Below are positions 8,685-16,929 of a stretch of 64,000 nt of DNA, piece after piece. Position 1 is the stretch's first letter; each line of letters begins with the position of its first letter. The stretch is from Devosia sp. 67-54. Lineage in GTDB: Bacteria; Pseudomonadota; Alphaproteobacteria; Rhizobiales; Devosiaceae. The DNA lies in the NCBI RefSeq assembly GCF_001899075.1, contig NZ_MKVA01000011.1:124001-188000 (forward strand), read 5' to 3'. The notes beneath the pieces were generated by a model that worked only from the letters and a program-made list of their open reading frames with translations, did not search any database and was not told the origin of the DNA. A program made the position numbers and the translations under genes.

Positions 8685-9128
8685 ATGGCGAAATCCCTCA
8701 GGCTCGAGGACCAGCTCTGCTTTTCGATCTATGCGGCGGGCCACGCCTTCAACCGCTTCTACAAGCCGCTGCTCGGCCCGCTGGGCCTCACCTATCCGCA
8801 ATATCTGGTGCTGCTGGCGCTGTGGGAGGCCGACGGCCTGCCGCTCAAGGCCATCGGCGACCGGCTCGGCCTCGATTCCGGCACGCTGACGCCGCTGCTG
8901 CGCCGCATGGAGCAGGCCGGCCTCGTCAGCCGCAGCCGCGATGTGCAGGACGAGCGCGTGCTGCGCGTCCACCTCACCGCCCGGGGCCGCCGGCTCGAAG
9001 CCCGCGCCGCCGGCTTCCCGCAGCGGATCGGCGCCGCCGCCAATTGCTCGGCCGCCGAGCTCGACGCCCTGCGCCGGCTGCTGTTTTCCCTGCGCGACGA
9101 CCTCGACGCGGCGACGCAGGCCGCCTGA
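8685..9128 (+). CDS. ohrR: MarR-family organic peroxide sensor OhrR
   Basis: This 147-residue winged-helix repressor should bind the ohr operator until its N-terminal cysteine is oxidised. The sensing cysteine is Cys12 in the conserved QLCFSIY motif; a second cysteine, Cys121, is placed as in two-Cys OhrR proteins such as that of Xanthomonas. The recognition region LKAIGDRLGLDSGTLTPLLR and the wing around RDVQDERVLRV are intact. ATG 8685 is chosen because GGAGG lies at 8675-8679; ATG 8673 and the open frame from 8637 would overlap the operator. Confidence 0.93.
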   Translation: MAKSLRLEDQLCFSIYAAGHAFNRFYKPLLGPLGLTYPQYLVLLALWEADGLPLKAIGDRLGLDSGTLTPLLRRMEQAGLVSRSRDVQDERVLRVHLTARGRRLEARAAGFPQRIGAAANCSAAELDALRRLLFSLRDDLDAATQAA

Positions 9129-9176
9129 GCCGGCGGCGCCGTTGCAAACTGGCGAACGCTGTTTTACCAAGGCGGC

Positions 9177-9836
9177 ATGGGCGATGACGAAAATCCCAAT
9201 GCGCGCCTCCTGGCGCTGTCCGACGGCGTGATCGCCGTCGCCATCACGCTCCTGGTGCTCGACATCCGCCTGCCCGAGGGCTTCGGCGAGTATTCCGACG
9301 CCGAGCTGTGGACGGCGCTGGTGGCGCTGTGGCCGCGGCTGCTCGCCTATCTGCTGAGCTTTTACGTCATCGCCAATTTCTGGCTGTCGCATCGCTCCAA
9401 ATTCAACCACATCCTCAAGACCGACGGCCGGCTGATGTGGATCAACATGCTGTTCCTGCTGACCGTGGGGCTGGTGCCGTTCACCACCAACCTCATCGCC
9501 GAAAGCGGCGGCAGCGTCTCGACCATGATCTACGCCGCCTCCATGGCGGTGAGCGGCCTGTCGCTCGCCGGCACCTGGCTCTATGCCGACGTCAACGGCC
9601 TGATCGACCCCAAGATGACCCGCGAGGAGCGGCGCGACAACCTGCGCGCGACGCTGCTGATCTCGCTGATCTTCGCCATCTCCATCCCGCTGTCGCTGGC
9701 GCATGCCGACGCCGCCAAATATTTCTGGATCGTGCTGTGGCCGGCGGGCATCGTGCTCCGCTGGTGGTCCCGCTACCGCTGGAACCAGGCGCATCCGGGG
9801 GTGCCGTATCCGGAGCACCGGCGCCATGCCGACTGA
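9177..9836 (+). CDS. TMEM175-family (DUF1211) potassium-channel-like membrane protein
   Basis: The 219-residue protein has the family signature LSDGVIAVAITLLVLDI in its first helix (14-30), where the conserved Ser-Asp pair belongs; in characterised TMEM175 proteins this helix lines a K+-selective pore. About six hydrophobic segments follow, and the C terminus is basic with Trp and Arg. A bacterial single-repeat protein of this size is expected to assemble as a tetramer in the inner membrane. Its stop overlaps the next membrane protein gene by 11 bases, suggesting coupled translation. Actual ion selectivity is inferred from the family only. Confidence 0.85.
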   Translation: MGDDENPNARLLALSDGVIAVAITLLVLDIRLPEGFGEYSDAELWTALVALWPRLLAYLLSFYVIANFWLSHRSKFNHILKTDGRLMWINMLFLLTVGLVPFTTNLIAESGGSVSTMIYAASMAVSGLSLAGTWLYADVNGLIDPKMTREERRDNLRATLLISLIFAISIPLSLAHADAAKYFWIVLWPAGIVLRWWSRYRWNQAHPGVPYPEHRRHAD

Positions 9837-10512
9837 TCTCACCCGCACCCTGCTCGTCTGGCTGGCCTGGCTCGCCGTCACGCTCGGCGTCTATTTCATC
9901 CTGCAGGCGGTGCTGCCGGGCATGGCGCCGCGGCTGGCCTCGCTGTGGATCATCGCCATCGTCGCGCTGCTGCTCGCCGCCGGCGTGAGCGCGCTGCACT
10001 GGTGGCGCGCCGTCGGCTACACGCCGCCGGCCGCATGGCGCGACACCGCCTGGCTGGCGGTGCCGGCGCTGCTGACGCTGCTGCCACTCGTCACCGGCAT
10101 CAAGCCGCTCGAGACCGACACCCTGCTGCTGCTGCTCGCCGGCTATGCGCTGACCGGCTTTGCCGAAGAGACGATGTTCCGCGGCGTGCTGGTCAAGCTG
10201 CTGGAGCGGCGCTCGCCCATGGCCATCGCCGCCATCACCGCCATCCTGTTCGGCCTCGTCCATCTCAGCAACATCGTCATCCGCGGCAACGTGCCGGTGA
10301 TCGCGGCGCAGGCGGTGGGCGCCGCCGCCTTCGGCTTCGGCTATGCCGCGCTCCGGCAGCGCACCGGCACCGTGGTGCCGCTGATCGTCACCCACATGCT
10401 GACCGACCTGTTCCTGCAGCTGGGCAATTTGCCGCTGATCCCGGTGGCGGTGGTGCAGGACGTCATCCTGTTCGGCGTCGGCCTCTACCTGCTGCGCGGC
10501 CGTGCCGGCTGA
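9826..10512 (+). CDS. CPBP-family intramembrane glutamic endopeptidase
   Basis: A 228-residue polytopic protein of the CAAX protease / bacteriocin-processing (CPBP, formerly Abi) family. The motif set is complete: EETMFR at 114-119, a His in FGLVHL (146) and a late His-x3-Asp (190-194). These residues form the Glu-His active site in Rce1-type enzymes. The substrate is unknown; in bacteria such proteins process peptides or give self-immunity to bacteriocins. ATG 9826 overlaps the previous stop, and the open frame to 9703 has no support. No bacteriocin-like small gene is seen near it. Confidence 0.85.
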   Translation: MPTDLTRTLLVWLAWLAVTLGVYFILQAVLPGMAPRLASLWIIAIVALLLAAGVSALHWWRAVGYTPPAAWRDTAWLAVPALLTLLPLVTGIKPLETDTLLLLLAGYALTGFAEETMFRGVLVKLLERRSPMAIAAITAILFGLVHLSNIVIRGNVPVIAAQAVGAAAFGFGYAALRQRTGTVVPLIVTHMLTDLFLQLGNLPLIPVAVVQDVILFGVGLYLLRGRAG

Positions 10513-10513
10513 A

Positions 10514-10557
10514 GCGTTTCCAGGAAAAGTGGCAACGGTTTTCCGGTTCGGAAACGC
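10514..10557. repeat. Nested palindrome between convergent genes
   Basis: GCGTTTCC (10514-10521) pairs with GGAAACGC (10550-10557), and inside it GGAAAA (10523-10528) pairs with TTTTCC (10539-10544). It starts just after one stop codon and ends just before the other. From memory, near-identical palindromes recur between genes in many Hyphomicrobiales genomes. A terminator role at this convergent junction is likely. Confidence 0.6.
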
Positions 10558-10571
10558 GAAAAACAAAGGCT

Positions 10572-11399
10572 CTAGCCCAGATAGATCCTGAGCCGGCGCA
10601 GCGAATAGAGCGGCAGCAGCGGAATGAGGATCGGCACGCGCTCGACGTAGTCGCGATAGGCCGGCTCGCCGCCATAGCGCTCGGCCTGCTTGAGCTCGAG
10701 CCGCCGCGCCGAGCCCAGCATGATGAGCTCGATGCAGACGAGCCCGATGCCGGCGATCAGCCAGGCGCCGAGGCTGCGATAGGCCGAGAGGCCGGCGACG
10801 AACCCGCCGAGCCAGAACAGCATCTCGCCGAAATAATTGGGGCAGCGGACGATGGCATAGAGCCCCTGCCGCATGAAGGCGCGCGGGTTCGCCGCCTTGA
10901 AGCGCGATTTCTGCCAGTCGGCCAGGGCTTCGAGCAGCAGCCCCGCCAGCATGATGGCGACGCCCGCCGGCAGCGACGGCACCGCCGCGCCGGCCGCCGC
11001 CTGCACCAGGCCGAACAGCGCCGGCGAGGCCATCGCCACATAGAGCGCCGAGACGCTGACCCAGATGGCGAACTTCACCGGCCCGGCGATGCCGGCGCTG
11101 CGCGCCCGGGAGGCCTCGAGCTCGCGGGCGAAGGAGCTGGCCCGCTCGCGCCCGATGAGATAGCCGCCGAGCCGGAGGCCGTAGGCGAACAGCAGCACCA
11201 GCTGCGCCACCAGCCAGAACGACAGCGCTTCCCGGTAGAGCAGCGCGAACAGCAGCGCCTGGGCGGCGATAAAAAAACCGTAGCCGAGGCTGATGAACCA
11301 GTCGACGCGGCGGAAGCCGAGCGCCGAAATGGCGAGGCAGAGCAGGAGCGACAGGCCCAGCGCGGCCCAGGGAAGATCGGCGAAAAGCAGCTCACTCAT
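10572..11399 (-). CDS. DUF1295 membrane protein (steroid 5-alpha-reductase / ICMT-like)
   Basis: This 275-residue protein has about seven hydrophobic segments and the conserved C-terminal block of the DUF1295 family: RQGLYAIVRCPNYFGEMLFW followed by an acidic and basic end region ending in RDYVERVPILIPLLP. The block resembles the cofactor-binding region of isoprenylcysteine methyltransferases and of NAD(P)H-dependent steroid or fatty-acyl reductases. The substrate is not known. It converges on the CPBP gene and diverges from the MFS exporter, with about 150 bases between the two starts for promoters. Confidence 0.82.
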   Translation of the reverse strand: MSELLFADLPWAALGLSLLLCLAISALGFRRVDWFISLGYGFFIAAQALLFALLYREALSFWLVAQLVLLFAYGLRLGGYLIGRERASSFARELEASRARSAGIAGPVKFAIWVSVSALYVAMASPALFGLVQAAAGAAVPSLPAGVAIMLAGLLLEALADWQKSRFKAANPRAFMRQGLYAIVRCPNYFGEMLFWLGGFVAGLSAYRSLGAWLIAGIGLVCIELIMLGSARRLELKQAERYGGEPAYRDYVERVPILIPLLPLYSLRRLRIYLG

Positions 11400-11551
11400 G
11401 GCGAATTTGAACGCACGGCGGCCGGCGGCGGATCACCGTCCAGCCCGCGAATGCATCGACTTTGAACACCTTGTGACATTGCCCGGCTGGCGCCGCAGCG
11501 CAAGGCGGCGCTATAGGGGATCGTCCTTCCCCGGGCATCGCCCCAGATTTC

Positions 11552-12784
11552 ATGTCAGACACCACCGCTCCATCGGGCTCGCTGTTCGCCCATCGCCCCT
11601 TCCTGTTCTTCATGGCCTCGCGGGCCCTGTCCTCGATGGCGTTCCAGGGCACCGGCGTCGCCATCGGCTGGCTGGTCTACGACCAGACGCGCAACCCGTT
11701 CGACCTCGGCCTCATCGGGCTCTGCCAGTTCCTGCCCATGGTGGTGCTGACCTTCGTGGTCGGCCACGTCGCCGACCAGTTCGACCGCCGCCGCATCGGC
11801 TTCGTCTGCCAGGTGGTCGAGGCGGTGACCCTGCTGCTGGTGCTGCTCGGCGTCTGGCAGGGCTGGCTGGGCATCGCCGGCATCTTCGTGGCGGTGACGC
11901 TGCTCGGCGCCACCCAGGCCTTCGAGCGTCCCACCATGGCGGCGCTGCTGCCCGCCATCGTGCCGGCCGCCGCGCTGCCGCGCGCCATCGCCAACTCCAC
12001 CTCGGTGATGCAGACGGCGCTGGTGATCGGCCCGTCGCTGGCCGGCCTGCTCTACGGCGTCGGGCCGGTGGTGCCGTTCGCCGTGGCCACCGCGATGTTC
12101 GCGCTCGCCAGCCTCGCCGTCATCGCCATCCCGCATCCGGGCGCCGTGCCCAAGCGCGAGCCGGTGACGCTGGGCTCGGTGTTCGCTGGCGCGGCCTTCA
12201 TCCGTTCGAAGCCGGTGATGCTGGGCACCATCTCGCTCGATCTGTTCGCGGTGCTGCTCGGCGGCGCCACGGCGCTGCTGCCGGTGTTCGCCCGCGACAT
12301 CCTCGAGGCCGGCCCCGTCGGGCTGGGCCTGCTGCGCACCTCGCCCGCCATCGGCGCCGTCGCCATGTCGCTGCTGCTCGGGCGCTTCCCCATCACCCGC
12401 AATGTCGGCAAGACCATGCTGATCGCCGTCGCCATCTTCGGCGCCGCCACCATCGTCTTCGCCTTCTCGCGCAGCGTGGCGCTGTCGGTCGCGATGCTCT
12501 TGGTGCTGGGTGCCGCCGACACCATCAGCGTCGTCGTCCGTACCTCGCTGGTGCAATTGTGGACGCCCGACGCCATGCGCGGCCGCGTCAACGCCATCAA
12601 CTCGCTGTTCATCGGCACCTCCAACCAGCTCGGCGAGTTCGAATCCGGTACCCTCGCCGCGCTCGTCGGCCCGGTCGCGGCAGTGGCGCTGGGCGGCGTC
12701 GGCACCATCGCCGTGGTGCTGCTGTGGACGAAACTGTTCCCGGCGCTGCCCAAGGTGCAGACCTTCGAGCAGCCTGAGCGCTAA
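11552..12784 (+). CDS. MFS transporter, exporter-like (MFS_3 / EntS type)
   Basis: A 410-residue, 12-helix major facilitator protein. The cytoplasmic loop between helices 2 and 3 reads GHVADQFDRRRIG, a good match to the MFS signature GxxxDxxxRR. The overall pattern, with few charged residues in the helices and a second half beginning near the RSKPVMLG segment, fits the enterobactin-exporter-like MFS subgroup. It probably exports a small molecule by proton antiport; the substrate cannot be read from sequence and no biosynthetic or siderophore genes adjoin. The ATG at 11552 follows a 152-base gap from the divergent DUF1295 gene. Confidence 0.87.
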   Translation: MSDTTAPSGSLFAHRPFLFFMASRALSSMAFQGTGVAIGWLVYDQTRNPFDLGLIGLCQFLPMVVLTFVVGHVADQFDRRRIGFVCQVVEAVTLLLVLLGVWQGWLGIAGIFVAVTLLGATQAFERPTMAALLPAIVPAAALPRAIANSTSVMQTALVIGPSLAGLLYGVGPVVPFAVATAMFALASLAVIAIPHPGAVPKREPVTLGSVFAGAAFIRSKPVMLGTISLDLFAVLLGGATALLPVFARDILEAGPVGLGLLRTSPAIGAVAMSLLLGRFPITRNVGKTMLIAVAIFGAATIVFAFSRSVALSVAMLLVLGAADTISVVVRTSLVQLWTPDAMRGRVNAINSLFIGTSNQLGEFESGTLAALVGPVAAVALGGVGTIAVVLLWTKLFPALPKVQTFEQPER

Positions 12785-12836
12785 CAGTCAGCGTGTGCCT
12801 ACTTGGTGAGGCCGAGGCGCTGCTCGGCGCATGTGG

Positions 12837-13313
12837 TCACGGAAGGATTGCTTGCACGATCACAAGCGGTGAGTCGGCGAGATATTCACGACAAGGATAG
12901 GGGTATCCGGTGTCGGTATGGGGGGCCAGCATATTGCCCTGCCAGTATCTTCTCGCCCAATCTAAGTTGACTGATGTTTGGGGGTTTTGCGGCGAGACCA
13001 ATCGCCAGTCTGTGCTGTGGCCCGGTGCGGCTGGATACTGAAGAGCTACCTCGTAGGGAATGAGTATCCGGGGCACCTGCGAGTTGACTTGACCTCGGTA
13101 GAACTGAGCCTCAACGAGATTGTCAAAATAGAACGCTGCATTGAGCCTTGAGGGTAATTTGGGAAATGAATCCTGTCGAACCTGTTCCAGCGCGGACTCG
13201 TAAACCCACCGTGTGTGCCCCGGTCCTGTCGCGGCAATTGTGCGCCCCCAATTACCGGGCAAGATCACTGCACCAGGCTCAAGCCAAGTGCTGGCTAGGT
13301 GGTAAAATGGCAC
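12837..13313 (-). CDS. Orphan protein of unknown function, DUF2441-like, possible ADP-ribosyltransferase fold
   Basis: The 158-residue protein is not firmly recognised. The GTG start at 13313 has AGGGAG nine bases upstream. Its N terminus FYHLASTWLEPGAVILPGN, the middle SRLNAAFYFDNLVEAQFY and the C terminus CREYLADSPLVIVQAIL recall, in that order, the His-containing first strand, the Tyr/Phe strand and the last strand of small ADP-ribosyltransferases such as rifampin transferase Arr; it also resembles DUF2441 proteins. Both ideas are inference from memory. The base composition is clearly less G+C-rich than the neighbours and codon use is mixed (ttt, aat, tta), which suggests transfer. It is alone, between an MFS exporter and comM. 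No signal peptide or membrane segment is seen. Confidence 0.55.
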   Translation of the reverse strand: MPFYHLASTWLEPGAVILPGNWGRTIAATGPGHTRWVYESALEQVRQDSFPKLPSRLNAAFYFDNLVEAQFYRGQVNSQVPRILIPYEVALQYPAAPGHSTDWRLVSPQNPQTSVNLDWARRYWQGNMLAPHTDTGYPYPCREYLADSPLVIVQAILP

Positions 13314-13350
13314 GTGTAGATCTCCCTTGCAGCGACATACTTACGTTGAT

Positions 13351-14874
13351 TCAACTCCCGGCAAAATTCAGCCGGTAGCTCAGGGCTTCGGCGATGTGCG
13401 GGCGGGTGACTTTTTCGCTCTGCGCCAGGTCGGCGAGGGTGCGGGCGACCTTCAGCACGCGGTGATAGGCGCGGGCCGAGAGCGAGAAGCGCTCCGCCGC
13501 CTGCAGCAGCAGCGCCTGGCTGTCGCGGTCGGGGTCGACCAGCGTTTCGATCAGGCTGGCGGGCGCCGCGGCGTTGGTGAACACGCCGGGGTGCCCGGCC
13601 TCGCGATAGCGCCGGCGCTGCGTGTCGCGCGCCGCGCGCACCCGCGCCGCCACCGCCGCCGACGGCTCGCCGGTAGCCGGCCCGATCATGTCGGCGGCGC
13701 TCACCGCCGGCACGTCGATGCGCAGGTCGATGCGGTCGAGGAACGGGCCGGAGACGCGCGACTGGTAGTCGGCGCGGCAGGCGTCGCCGCGCTTGCAGGT
13801 GTGCCCCGGCGTGCCGGCGAGGCCGCATTTGCACGGGTTCATCGCCGCGACGAGCTGGAAGCGCGCCGGAAAGGTGACGCGCGCATTGGCGCGGGCGATC
13901 ACCGTCTCGCCGCTCTCGAGCGGCTGCCGCAGGCTGTCGAGCACCGAGGGCGCAAACTCCGGCAGCTCGTCGAGGAATAGAACGCCGTTATGGGCAAGGC
14001 TGGCCTCGCCCGGTCGCACCTTGAGCCCGCCGCCCACCAGCGCCGCCATCGAGGCCGAATGGTGCGGCGCGCGGAACGGCCGGCGGTCGGACAGCGCTCC
14101 GCCGGCGAGCTCGCCGGCGATCGAGGCGATCATCGACACGTCGAGCAGCTCGCGCGGATCGAGCGGCGGCAGGATCGAGGGCAGGCGCTGCGCCAGCATC
14201 GACTTGCCGGCGCCGGGCGGCCCGACCATCAGCAAATTGTGGCCGCCGGCCGCCGCCACCTCCAGCGCCCGCCGCGCCACCTCCTGGCCGCGCACGTCGC
14301 CGAGGTCGGGCAGTCCCGCCGCGAGCTCGCGCCGCCGCGGCACCGGCCGGGGGCAGAGCTGGTAGCCGCCCAGGTGGTTGACCAGCGCCAGCAGCGTTTC
14401 GGGCGCCACGATCTCGATGTCGTCGCCCGCCCACGCCGCCTCCGGCCCCGAGGGCGCCGGGCAGATGATACCGAGGTCGCGCCCGTGCGCCGCGATCGCG
14501 GCCGGCAGCACCCCGTCGACGCGCGCCAGCCGGCCGTCGAGCCCGAGCTCGCCGATCGCCACATAGCCGTCGAGCGCGTCGGCGGGGAAGGCGCCGATGG
14601 TGGCCATCAGCGCCAGCGCGATCGGCAGATCGTAATGGCTGCCCTCCTTGGGCAGATCGGCCGGCGCCAGGTTCACGACGATGCGCCGCGGCGGCAGGCT
14701 GAGCCCCGACGAGATCAGCGCCGCCTTGACCCGCTCGCCCGCCTCCTTGATCGCCTTGTCGGGCAGCCCGACGATGACCACGCCCGGCGGCAGGCCGCTG
14801 GTGATCTGCGCCTGCACGTCCACCGGCACGGCCTCGATGCCCTGGAACGCCACGGTCTGCACGCGGGCAACCAT
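13351..14874 (-). CDS. comM: YifB/ComM-family Mg-chelatase-like AAA+ ATPase
   Basis: This 507-residue protein is a full-length ComM/YifB: an N-terminal Lon-protease-like fold domain (about 1-170, beginning VQTVAFQGIEA), then an AAA+ module with Walker A GPPGAGKSML (218-227) and Walker B FLDELPEF, and the C-terminal Mg-chelatase domain. In Vibrio and Acinetobacter ComM is a hexameric helicase promoting branch migration during natural transformation. Cysteines in the NPCKCGLAG...C region suggest a metal site, typical of the family. ATG 14874 is used; the frame is open to 14907. comM is a known insertion hotspot in Acinetobacter; here it is intact, but an atypical gene lies directly after it. 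Confidence 0.93.
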   Translation of the reverse strand: MVARVQTVAFQGIEAVPVDVQAQITSGLPPGVVIVGLPDKAIKEAGERVKAALISSGLSLPPRRIVVNLAPADLPKEGSHYDLPIALALMATIGAFPADALDGYVAIGELGLDGRLARVDGVLPAAIAAHGRDLGIICPAPSGPEAAWAGDDIEIVAPETLLALVNHLGGYQLCPRPVPRRRELAAGLPDLGDVRGQEVARRALEVAAAGGHNLLMVGPPGAGKSMLAQRLPSILPPLDPRELLDVSMIASIAGELAGGALSDRRPFRAPHHSASMAALVGGGLKVRPGEASLAHNGVLFLDELPEFAPSVLDSLRQPLESGETVIARANARVTFPARFQLVAAMNPCKCGLAGTPGHTCKRGDACRADYQSRVSGPFLDRIDLRIDVPAVSAADMIGPATGEPSAAVAARVRAARDTQRRRYREAGHPGVFTNAAAPASLIETLVDPDRDSQALLLQAAERFSLSARAYHRVLKVARTLADLAQSEKVTRPHIAEALSYRLNFAGS

Positions 14875-15080
14875 CGGACCCCCCATCCGTCGGGCAAACC
14901 CTAACAAGCGTGGTTAAGGCCCGCAAGAACGTTCCGGGAACAGCGCCGCAGCGCCGCGTTCACGGCCTCTTTTCGGCCGTTAACCATGCTGGAATTTCAA
15001 TGGGTTAGCGCAAGGTTTCGTTTACTGAGCCATGTTGAATCGAAGGCGAGTTTCATTTTTGCCACGCGCCCCGAAAAGCC

Positions 15081-15935
15081 ATGGTCACTGCTGCTGTCCG
15101 CCCGCAATTGCCGTCTCTGCTCAAGCTTGCCGCCGTCGCGGCGGTGCTGGCGATCCTGTCGGCCTGCGCCCAGAGCCCGGTGGGCATCCGCAGCGAGGTC
15201 GGCCCGCCGATCCACGGCGACAACCGCCCGCATCCGGGCGTGGCGCGCGCCCGCGCGCTGCCGATCCAGGGCATGGACGTGGCGCGCTACCAGGGCGCCA
15301 TCGACTACGCCAAGGTGCGCGCCGCCGGGGTGCATTTCGTCTACATGAAGGCGACCGAGGGCAAGGACTATGTCGACCCGGCCTTCGCCGCCAACTGGCG
15401 CAAGGCGCGCGCCTCGGGCATGGCGCATGGCGCCTACCACTTCATGACCTGGTGCTCGACCGCGGCGCAGCAGGCGGCGTGGTTCGTCAAGAACGTGCCG
15501 CAGGATCCCACCGCGCTGCCGCCGGTGCTCGATCTCGAATGGAACCACGGCAGCTCGTGCAAGAACAAATTCCCCAAGGCCGACGTGCTCGAAAAGATCC
15601 GCGTCATGCTCAAGGCCATGGAGCAGCACACCGGCAAGCTGCCGATCATCTATACCGACATGACCTTCCACCACGACATCCTCGAGGGCGAGCATTTCGA
15701 CAACGCGTTCTGGCTGCGCTCCACCGCCGCCGAGCCGCCCGAGCGCTACGGCAACCGCCGCTGGATGCTGTGGCAGTGGACGCAGACCGGCGTGCTCAAC
15801 GGCGTCGTCGGCGAGGTCGACCGCAACGCCTTCTACGGCGACGAGAACGACTGGACGGTGTTCCTGCTCACCGGCTGCGACCCGCGCGTGGTCGACGCGC
15901 TGGGGCCGGAAGGCCGCTGCCAATTGGTGAAATGA
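15081..15935 (+). CDS. Glycoside hydrolase family 25 lipoprotein (lysozyme-like muramidase)
   Basis: The 284-residue protein has a hydrophobic signal ending in a lipobox, LSAC, with lipidated Cys29, so it is probably anchored in a membrane facing the periplasm. The GH25 barrel spans about residues 62-270: Asp66 in GMDVARYQG and the catalytic DxE pair Asp151/Glu153 in VLDLEWN are present, as are YHF and WQWTQTG motifs. It should cut the MurNAc-GlcNAc bond of peptidoglycan. Such genes are often housekeeping in this order and not phage-derived; no phage genes are near. A TTAACCAT element, similar to CtrA half-sites, lies at 14980-14987 in its upstream region. Confidence 0.9.
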   Translation: MVTAAVRPQLPSLLKLAAVAAVLAILSACAQSPVGIRSEVGPPIHGDNRPHPGVARARALPIQGMDVARYQGAIDYAKVRAAGVHFVYMKATEGKDYVDPAFAANWRKARASGMAHGAYHFMTWCSTAAQQAAWFVKNVPQDPTALPPVLDLEWNHGSSCKNKFPKADVLEKIRVMLKAMEQHTGKLPIIYTDMTFHHDILEGEHFDNAFWLRSTAAEPPERYGNRRWMLWQWTQTGVLNGVVGEVDRNAFYGDENDWTVFLLTGCDPRVVDALGPEGRCQLVK

Positions 15936-16028
15936 CGCTTCAGCCGCCTTGCGGGGCGGCGGGCGCCGGCCTAGCCTGACGCTTCGTATTCGCCGGCGCG
16001 GCCGGCCTCCACAGGAAGGGAGACAGAC

Positions 16029-16148
16029 ATGGCCAAGGGTCAGGTTCGCAAGCAGAAAGAAGCCAAGAAGCCCAAGAAGGAAAAGCCCAAGGTCCTGGCG
16101 ACGGCCGGCCTCAGCACGCCGGCGCCCGCCGTCGGCAAGAAGAAATAG
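16029..16148 (+). CDS. Small lysine-rich protein, 39 residues
   Basis: An ATG at 16029, seven bases after a GGGAG ribosome site, opens a 39-codon frame. The product starts MAKGQVRKQKEAKKPKKEK and ends GKKK; about one third of residues are Lys. Short basic proteins of this kind (MSKGxxxKKExKKKP type) are widespread in proteobacteria and have no assigned role; binding to nucleic acid or ribosomes is a guess. It stands alone downstream of the GH25 gene and converges on marC. Confidence 0.65.
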   Translation: MAKGQVRKQKEAKKPKKEKPKVLATAGLSTPAPAVGKKK

Positions 16149-16190
16149 GGCGCAGCGCCCGCAGGGCCGCCTCCGGGCGGCCTTGTCGTT

Positions 16191-16850
16191 CTAGCTGCCG
16201 GTCGTCGCCGCCGCTGCCGCGGCGAACAGGCCGGAGGTCTTGAGCCCGTCGATCAGGAACTGCATGGCGAGCGCCGCGAGCAGCACGCCGACGACGCGGC
16301 CCACCACCGCCAGCCCGGTGAGCCCCAGGAGCCGCTGGATCGGGATCGCCACCAGCATCGCCAGGTAGCACAGCAGCAGGATGGCGAGCAGCGCCACCAC
16401 CACCTCGACCCATTCGAGCGTGAACAGTCCGGCAGGCGTCGCCAGCAGGATCACGCCGGAGATGGCGCCCGGCCCGGCGATCAGCGGCGTCGCCAGCGGG
16501 AACACCGAGATGTCGGGGCGGGTGCGCGCCTCGTTCTCTTCCTCCGCGGTGGTGCCGGTGCCGCCCGAATGGCGGGCGAACACCATGTCGATCGAGATCA
16601 GCAGCAGCAGCACGCCGCCCGCGATCCGCAGCGCCGGCAGCGTGATGCCGAAAATCCCGAGCAGCGCCTGCCCGAACACGGCAAAGAACAGCAGGATACC
16701 GGTGGCGATCAGGATGCCGCGCAGCGCGAATACCCGCCGCTCGGTGCGCGTGCTGCGCTCGGTCAGCGCCGCATAGACGAGGATCAGATCGGCCGGCCCA
16801 AGCACGGCGAAGAAGGTGGACAGGGCCAGCAGCAGGGTATCGAGACGCAT
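16191..16850 (-). CDS. MarC-family integral membrane protein
   Basis: A 219-residue polytopic inner-membrane protein with six hydrophobic segments and the MarC pattern: FFAVLGPADLI in the first helix, LRIAGGVLLLLISIDMV in the third, and PLATPLIAGPGAISGVI at the centre. A charged loop of about 25 residues follows helix 3. The family (UPF0056) was once linked to multiple antibiotic resistance but has no proven transport substrate. ATG 16850 is used; the frame is open further to 16898 but that extension would sit in the promoter gap shared with the divergent DUF930 gene. Confidence 0.88.
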   Translation of the reverse strand: MRLDTLLLALSTFFAVLGPADLILVYAALTERSTRTERRVFALRGILIATGILLFFAVFGQALLGIFGITLPALRIAGGVLLLLISIDMVFARHSGGTGTTAEEENEARTRPDISVFPLATPLIAGPGAISGVILLATPAGLFTLEWVEVVVALLAILLLCYLAMLVAIPIQRLLGLTGLAVVGRVVGVLLAALAMQFLIDGLKTSGLFAAAAAATTGS

Positions 16851-16929
16851 GCCGGCCAGCATGGCGCAAGCCGCGCCGAAAGGCGAGCCATCTCGCAATC
16901 GCCGCGATCCTCATGGCAAGCTCGCCGGC

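Noticed and set aside
9826-10512. Bacteriocin or immunity system around the CPBP protease
   Set aside because: No small leader-peptide gene or dedicated ABC exporter adjoins; the neighbours are unrelated membrane proteins.
15081-15935. GH25 muramidase as a prophage endolysin
   Set aside because: It has a lipoprotein signal, host-like composition and no holin or structural phage genes nearby.
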